A stretch of 64,000 bases of DNA from Saccharomyces mikatae IFO 1815 (taxonomy: Eukaryota > Ascomycota > Saccharomycetes > Saccharomycetales > Saccharomycetaceae). This document shows positions 58,772 to 64,000 of this stretch, piece after piece (the stretch's first letter is position 1; every line of letters starts with the position of its first letter). Where the stretch lies: contig NC_079267.1 of assembly GCF_947241705.1 (NCBI RefSeq), positions 248,001-312,000 on the forward strand, in the 5' to 3' direction. Both the position numbers and the translations under genes were made by a program. The notes under the pieces are model-generated. The model was given only the letters and a program-made list of their open reading frames with translations. It did no database searches and had not been told where the DNA came from.

Positions 58772-59869
58772 ATGGATTTGGTCTTGGAAGTCGCTGACCA
58801 TTATGTCTTAGACGACTTTTACGCCAAAGTTCTGCCTACTTCGTTGGCTGCTAATATTCCTGTAAAATGGCAAAATTGGTTAGGTTTTAACAGCGGGTTT
58901 AGCAATGCTACTATTTTGCAGGAGACATTGAACTCCAAGAATGCCATCAAAGAATGTAGAAAGTTCTACGGCCAGGTACCATTCCTCTTCGACATGACCA
59001 CAAAAACTTTTTCATCGCTTTTGCCCCGTTCGAGCATTCTAAGAGAGTTTCTTTCACTGTGGGTTATTGTCACTATTTTTGGGTTACTGCTTTACTTATT
59101 CACTGCTAGTATCAGTTACATCTTTGTATTTGATAAGTCTATTTTCAACCATCCTCGTTATTTGAAAAACCAAATGGCAATGGAAATCAAGTTAGCCGTC
59201 AGTGCTATCCCATGGATGTCGATGTTGACTGCTCCATGGTTTGTCATGGAAATGAATGGCCACTCTAAGCTTTACATGAACATCGACTATGAAAATCATG
59301 GTGTAAGGAAGCTCATCATTGAATACTTTACATTCATCTTCTTCACAGATTGTGGTGTCTACTTAGCCCACAGATGGTTGCATTGGCCAAGAGTTTACCG
59401 TGCTCTGCACAAGCCTCATCATAAGTGGTTGGTGTGCACACCTTTCGCTTCCCATTCCTTCCATCCTGTAGACGGTTTCTTACAATCCATCTCCTACCAC
59501 ATTTACCCATTGATCTTACCATTACACAAGGTTTCTTATTTGATTCTTTTCACTTTTGTTAACTTCTGGACTGTCATGATCCATGATGGCCAATACCTAT
59601 CAAACAACCCAGCAGTGAATGGTACCGCATGCCACACTGTTCATCATCTATACTTTAACTATAACTACGGTCAGTTCACTACTCTATGGGACAGACTGGG
59701 CGGTTCATACCGTAGACCTGATGACTCATTGTTTGATCCTAAATTAAGAGACGCCAAGGAGACCTGGGATGCTCAAGTTAAGGAAGTGGAACACTTCATC
59801 AAGGAGGTCGAAGGTGATGATAATGATAGAGTTTACGAAAACGATCCAAATACCAAGAAGAACAATTAA
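58772..59869 (+). CDS. ERG3: Sterol C-5 desaturase (Erg3)
   Basis: 365 residues, full length. It introduces the C5-C6 double bond in ergosterol synthesis, in the ER, using a di-iron centre fed by cytochrome b5. The three histidine boxes are intact: HRWLH at 200-204, HKPHH at 213-217 and HTVHH at 288-292. Hydrophobic helices lie at about residues 95-120, 142-160, 183-199 and 245-270. The C-terminal tail is acidic and then basic (YENDPNTKKNN). The promoter carries three sterol regulatory elements. Confidence 0.98.
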   Translation: MDLVLEVADHYVLDDFYAKVLPTSLAANIPVKWQNWLGFNSGFSNATILQETLNSKNAIKECRKFYGQVPFLFDMTTKTFSSLLPRSSILREFLSLWVIVTIFGLLLYLFTASISYIFVFDKSIFNHPRYLKNQMAMEIKLAVSAIPWMSMLTAPWFVMEMNGHSKLYMNIDYENHGVRKLIIEYFTFIFFTDCGVYLAHRWLHWPRVYRALHKPHHKWLVCTPFASHSFHPVDGFLQSISYHIYPLILPLHKVSYLILFTFVNFWTVMIHDGQYLSNNPAVNGTACHTVHHLYFNYNYGQFTTLWDRLGGSYRRPDDSLFDPKLRDAKETWDAQVKEVEHFIKEVEGDDNDRVYENDPNTKKNN

Positions 59870-60211
59870 GTGCACTTTCCTTGTTTGTCTCATCAAGCTT
59901 TTATCTTTTTGTTTAAGAACTTTCATACAACAAATAACATTTATATATATTTATATACACATAAACATGTTCTAAAGTACGCACATCATAAAGATGTCCA
60001 TCTCAATGTTAGTCTAGTTCATATATTGTTCGTATCTTATGTTGATGCGCCCATTAAATGGCTCTTTTTCCCTTTCTAGTGAAAAAAAAAATCGAAGAGC
60101 TGGAAAATTTGAGCACAGGCAAACAGTGGCAAGCATTTAGTTATTTAACTGCTTTAGAAGAACGCAATTGACATTCAAAAAAAGACAACATTGCCGTATA
60201 ATCAAAGCCTT
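59870..60211. other. ERG3 3' flank / MNL2 promoter
   Basis: 342 bp with TATATATATTTATATACACA at 59942-59961, suited to ERG3 3'-end formation, then the MNL2 promoter. No gene. Confidence 0.5.
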
Positions 60212-62782
60212 ATGTCCATAGCACGACTAGTACATTCTCTTTTCAGAAGAGTACGATCGGTTCTCTTACTTTTTATTACCATTTCGCTATTATTTTATTA
60301 TACGTTTCAGAATGAAATAGACATCTTAAATTCGTATGCTTTAAACGATTCACTACCGTCTATAAACAATAATGATATTAATATAGAAGCCTCCTCGAAT
60401 ATGGAGTCTCCTGACCTATTTTCTGCAAGTTCAGACCGAATAGCAACTGACAAGGACAGCAGCAATGTTGCAACAGATTTATCAGATCCACCTACGTTAA
60501 GGGAAAAAAACAAGTACTTCCCCTTACTTTTAAGGAAATCATCTGATCAGATTGGTTCAGAGCTACCAATTTCATCTCTATTGACATACAAGGAAAAGTA
60601 TCCCGTCTTGTTTGAATACTTATTACCTTCACAAACTTCTGCAAGTCTGGACGACATTCATAAAGTTCAACCCGCAATGAATTTACCTCCAGATATTGAA
60701 ATGATTAAACAAATAAAGGAAATTTTCATGAAATCATGGGACCAAGAGCAGTTGCTACTGAAAAGTAATCTAAGAAGAGAATCCAGTTGGCCTATAGAAC
60801 TAATTGATTCTCTAGATACATTGTATCTATGTGGTCAAAAAAAACTCTTTCAAGACTCAGTTAACATAATAAACGATTTTGACTTTCGAGTCCCTCCGTC
60901 GACAATAGAGATTATTGATATTCCTGACATCAGTACCCGTGTTCTAGAAGGATTACTCTCTGCATATGAGCTATCAATGGATAAGAGCTTACTCAACAAA
61001 GCAAAGCAAGTCGCGGATTTCATACTAAGGTCATTTGATACTCCTAATAGAATTCCTATATTAAACTATTTTTGGAAATCTGATTTGAGAAACAGGTTTC
61101 CCGATCGTACTGCTTCATCGGGTCAGTTGACCACAATGTCACTCGCGTTTATTAGATTGTCACAGTTGGCTCATTTGAATAAGTATTTTGACGCTGTAGA
61201 AAGAGTTTTTACCACGATCCGTCAATCATATAACGAATTTGATATGGATTTTATGTTACCTGATGTCGTCGATGCTTCTGGCTGCCAATTGTTAACCCAA
61301 GAGGAAATTGAGGATGGTGCACACATAAAAGAATCTAGCATCATGAAAAGCATTAATGAAAATTTCAAGTTTGTTCACTGTCAGCAACAAGGAATATTTC
61401 TAGAATCTCCAATTAGTGATGATAATTTCCAACTAAAACCTCAATATCAGGCTTATGGAATAAATGAAAACTCATTGCCAGTTTTAGAGAATTTACTCAA
61501 AATCGATGATCTTTTTCAATCTTCCTATGACATCTTGGACGGCTCAAGTAGAAATACCAATGCTCCTAAGAACAACCCCAATACCAATACGAATATGGAA
61601 GCAGGTAACAAATTAGTAGATGCGGATGATGAAACACTAGAAAAAAGAAACTTAAAAAATGATGTCAAAAAGGATTCGATAAAAAGCATTGTGGGCGATA
61701 AATCAGTAGTAGACTCACAAACATTTTTGACATATTTGATCAGTCATATTTTCAAATTCATGACTTTTCGACCCATGTTCCCGAAGCAAACGGGAAACCA
61801 AAAGATGAAATTTCTGAATTCGATTTTAACAAAATCCCAATTTATGCCCACAACTAACGAGTTGGATGTTACCATAAGAAGATCGTACGATGTTTCATCC
61901 AGCTCATGCAGACTTGGAGGAATTCTAGGTTTGAGTTCACGTGTTTCTCCTCAAGGTGGTACCAACAGCAAATACATATTACCATCTTCGTTGTTAGAAA
62001 TGAGCGAAGCAATCACACAGAGTTGTTTTGCATTGATGGAGGCGTTTGACGGGCTAATACCCCAAAAGTTCGAATTGGATCCATGCATTGATGAAATTAA
62101 TGGAGATTGCGAGTTTAATGGTGACATTAAATCACGAATGATTTTCAATGGAGAATATGAAACTTTTGAAAATGACCAGGATATTGGGATCAAAGTTTGG
62201 AAGCATGGTAGAGGTTTAAACGGCCGTAAAGTTAAGAGAAATTTAGTAGTTGAAGACATGACAACAGAGACCGAAAGCATTAAGGATGATACAGTTAGAA
62301 ACGTGAAATCGGTTGCTGCAACAAACGATGGCCAAGTAACGCAAGTTCGTAGGGTTTTTACGCTCGGTAAAAGTATCAAACCGCATATAACAACAGACGA
62401 CATTACTGGTTCTCAGTGGAAAAGCCATCCGGACTGGCCTTTCTGGGTCAACAAATTGGAAACCAGAAGATTATTGGATTCGAATGTCATTGAATCTATA
62501 TTTTTTATGTACAGAGTCAGTGGAAAACAAAAATGGAGAACTATGGGTAAGCAAGCGTTTGAAATCTTGATAAAAAAAATAATGAACTTAAATAGTGGTG
62601 CCAAAGGACTGTGGCAAGTAAAGGAATTTTACGAAAATGATGAAAAGGCAAACTATGGTTTACCCAGCTATTGGTTTTCCAGAACTTTGAAATATTACTT
62701 GCTATTATTCAGCGATGGTGATGAGATTTCACTAGATAAATATATCATAACACAAGGAGGCCATATAATCAAAAAGAAATGA
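60212..62782 (+). CDS. MNL2: ER alpha-mannosidase-like protein Mnl2 (GH47 family)
   Basis: 856 residues from the ATG at 60212 (MSIARLVHSLFRRVRSVLLL). The frame's seven earlier codons begin at TTG and are leader. It has a type II signal anchor at about residues 14-34. The GH47 catalytic domain begins near residue 170, with the family motif RRESSWPIELIDSLDTLYL, and is broken by long low-complexity insertions (Asn/Lys/Asp-rich, about residues 450-500, and around 655-720). The C-terminal repeats are recognisable (PSYWFSRTLKYYLLLFSD). I recall Mnl2 taking part in ER-associated degradation of misfolded glycoproteins. S. cerevisiae length is about 849. Confidence 0.92.
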   Translation: MSIARLVHSLFRRVRSVLLLFITISLLFYYTFQNEIDILNSYALNDSLPSINNNDINIEASSNMESPDLFSASSDRIATDKDSSNVATDLSDPPTLREKNKYFPLLLRKSSDQIGSELPISSLLTYKEKYPVLFEYLLPSQTSASLDDIHKVQPAMNLPPDIEMIKQIKEIFMKSWDQEQLLLKSNLRRESSWPIELIDSLDTLYLCGQKKLFQDSVNIINDFDFRVPPSTIEIIDIPDISTRVLEGLLSAYELSMDKSLLNKAKQVADFILRSFDTPNRIPILNYFWKSDLRNRFPDRTASSGQLTTMSLAFIRLSQLAHLNKYFDAVERVFTTIRQSYNEFDMDFMLPDVVDASGCQLLTQEEIEDGAHIKESSIMKSINENFKFVHCQQQGIFLESPISDDNFQLKPQYQAYGINENSLPVLENLLKIDDLFQSSYDILDGSSRNTNAPKNNPNTNTNMEAGNKLVDADDETLEKRNLKNDVKKDSIKSIVGDKSVVDSQTFLTYLISHIFKFMTFRPMFPKQTGNQKMKFLNSILTKSQFMPTTNELDVTIRRSYDVSSSSCRLGGILGLSSRVSPQGGTNSKYILPSSLLEMSEAITQSCFALMEAFDGLIPQKFELDPCIDEINGDCEFNGDIKSRMIFNGEYETFENDQDIGIKVWKHGRGLNGRKVKRNLVVEDMTTETESIKDDTVRNVKSVAATNDGQVTQVRRVFTLGKSIKPHITTDDITGSQWKSHPDWPFWVNKLETRRLLDSNVIESIFFMYRVSGKQKWRTMGKQAFEILIKKIMNLNSGAKGLWQVKEFYENDEKANYGLPSYWFSRTLKYYLLLFSDGDEISLDKYIITQGGHIIKKK

Positions 62783-62902
62783 AGTTAACGTTAAAAACAT
62801 AGTACGCACATACACACACATACATATATACATAATGAGAAGAGAAGAAAATGAATACTTATACAGTAATGTTTTTTTTAATGTTTTGTTGTGATGGTTT
62901 CT

Positions 62903-64000
62903 TCACACAGCTAGTGGGTATTCACCAGCCCAGTCGTAAATTTCCTTTTTCCAGGTGTCCAAAACGTCAGAGCCTTCATCGACCTTGGCTTTGAAGTCCT
63001 TTAATCTACAAGCATCCTTTGGTAAGCTTTGTTGAACTTGATGAGCAAATTCAACAGCCTTGTTAATGTATTGAACAATTCTGTGGAAATCTTCTTCACC
63101 CATTCCCCTAGTGGTCATGGCTGGGGCACCGATACGGACACCACCTGGAACCAAAGCTGATTTATCACCTGGAATAGAGTTTTTGTTCAAGGCAATGTTA
63201 ATCTTTTCACAAATGTATTCAACACGAGCACCATCAACACCCTTCTCTCTCAAAGACACTAGAACCATGTGAGAGTCAGTACCGTTGGAAACTAATCTGT
63301 AACCCAAGTTCTTGAATTCGCTTTCCAAAGCCTTGGCGTTCTTCAAAACTTGAGTTTGGTATTCTTTGAATTCTGGAGTGGCAGCTTGCTTCAAAGCAGT
63401 GGCCAAAGCAGCAATAGTATGATTGTGTGGACCACCTTGATGACCTGGGAAAACAGAAAAGTTAATTGGGTTTTCCAAGTCGTATAGGACTTCTTTACCA
63501 GTTTTAGGGTTGACAGATCTCACACCTCTTCTGAAGAAGATCATAGCACCACGAGGACCTCTTAAAGACTTGTGGGTGGTAGTGGTAACAATATCAGCGT
63601 ACTCGAAAGGAGATGGAATGACACCTGCGGCGATCAAACCAGAAATATGGGCCATGTCGACCATCAAGTAAGCACCACATTTATCAGCTATTTCTCTCAT
63701 TCTTTTGTAGTCAATCAAACGACAGTAAGCAGAAGTACCAGCAACAAGAACCTTTGGTCTATATAGGATGGCGTTCTTTTCTAAAGCATCGTAGTCAATT
63801 ATACCGGTTTCTGGGTTAACTCTGTATGGGAAGGATTCGAAGTAAGTGGAGACAGCAGAGATTTTTCTGTTTTCAGTAGCGTAACCGTGAGATAAATGAC
63901 CACCGTCTGGTAGGTATAAACCCATCAATCTCTCATGAGGCTTCATGATGGCTTGGTAAACTTGCAAGTTTGCAGGAGAACCAGACAAAGTTTGGACGTT
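62903..64000 (-). CDS. SHM2: Cytosolic serine hydroxymethyltransferase Shm2, C-terminal 365 residues
   Basis: The frame is open to the right edge; about 104 N-terminal residues lie outside the window. The edge codons read [19 protein letters not shown], well inside the enzyme. Shm2 transfers the serine hydroxymethyl group to THF, giving glycine and 5,10-methylene-THF, and so feeds purine synthesis (ADE16 in this window). The PLP lysine motif is [19 protein letters not shown] (lysine about residue 248 of the full protein). Other family blocks are [17 protein letters not shown] and [20 protein letters not shown]. Without a mitochondrial presequence in view, assignment to SHM2 rests on gene order after MNL2. 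Strong codon bias. Confidence 0.96.
   Translation of the reverse strand, partial: NVQTLSGSPANLQVYQAIMKPHERLMGLYLPDGGHLSHGYATENRKISAVSTYFESFPYRVNPETGIIDYDALEKNAILYRPKVLVAGTSAYCRLIDYKRMREIADKCGAYLMVDMAHISGLIAAGVIPSPFEYADIVTTTTHKSLRGPRGAMIFFRRGVRSVNPKTGKEVLYDLENPINFSVFPGHQGGPHNHTIAALATALKQAATPEFKEYQTQVLKNAKALESEFKNLGYRLVSNGTDSHMVLVSLREKGVDGARVEYICEKINIALNKNSIPGDKSALVPGGVRIGAPAMTTRGMGEEDFHRIVQYINKAVEFAHQVQQSLPKDACRLKDFKAKVDEGSDVLDTWKKEIYDWAGEYPLAV

Noticed and set aside
1-64000. CRISPR arrays, insertion sequences, operons, riboswitches, rRNA genes, full-length Ty elements
   Set aside because: None seen. The sequence is yeast nuclear DNA with monocistronic genes and only solo LTR remains.

Overview
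The window is a gene-dense piece of a budding-yeast nuclear chromosome. Nearly every gene can be matched to a Saccharomyces cerevisiae chromosome XII right-arm gene in the same order and orientation, from YLR024C (UBR2) to YLR058C (SHM2). Genes are compact, introns are rare and have the yeast GTATGY / TACTAAC / YAG signals, and one nuclear tRNA gene carries a Ty3-type LTR just upstream of it. Compared with the S. cerevisiae proteins I remember, most proteins here differ by a few percent, with small length changes (RAD5, SPT8, MNL2, RIC1). I therefore infer a Saccharomyces sensu stricto species other than S. cerevisiae. I cannot say which one from sequence alone.

Layout. 1-4189: 5' part of UBR2 (minus). 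5373-9000: SNF7 (plus), SED5 and AAT2 (minus). 10458-13503: ADE16 and RPL15A (minus). 14188-21182: a plus-strand run of an uncharacterised gene (YLR030W/YLR031W as one frame), RAD5 and RSC58. 21427-46539: a 25 kb run of genes all on the minus strand: SMF3, MLH2, tRNA-Ala(UGC), YLR036C, a decayed PAU gene, COX12, RIC1, AFB1, YLR042C, TRX1, PDC1, STU2, YLR046C and FRE8. 47366-48482: RPS0B with its intron (plus). 48894-51985: YLR049C, EMA19 and FCF2 (minus). 52209-52961: IES3 (plus). 53111-58014: YLR053C, OSW2 with a short 5' intron, and SPT8 (minus). 58772-62782: ERG3 and MNL2 (plus). 62903-64000: 3' part of SHM2 (minus). These are independently transcribed eukaryotic genes, not operons. Roles include ubiquitin ligation, ESCRT and Golgi traffic, amino-acid, purine and one-carbon metabolism, ribosome parts and assembly, post-replication repair and mismatch repair, chromatin remodelling (RSC, INO80, SAGA), iron handling, alcoholic fermentation, sterol synthesis and spore-wall formation.

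The accessory part is 25.8-30.1 kb: a tRNA gene, a solo Ty3-type (sigma) LTR, a second possible old LTR, a multi-membrane-span protein of unknown function, a dead seripauperin (PAU) gene and an unidentified open patch. Other points of interest: (i) the gene annotated as two ORFs in S. cerevisiae (YLR030W and YLR031W) is one open frame here; (ii) OSW2 needs an 81-nt intron to reach a start codon, and splicing gives a proper Rossmann-fold N-terminus; (iii) an orphan promoter-like region between AAT2 and ADE16 leads into a small ORF; (iv) several promoters carry readable regulatory sites (PDC1 Rap1/Gcr1, ERG3 sterol elements, RP-gene Rap1 sites, RAD5 MCB, SMF3 Aft sites, AAT2 Gcn4). No wholly new multi-gene system was found. 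Several computed frames begin at TTG or GTG, so I moved starts to ATG for SED5, RIC1, YLR049C, IES3, SPT8 and MNL2. Statements about S. cerevisiae are from memory.
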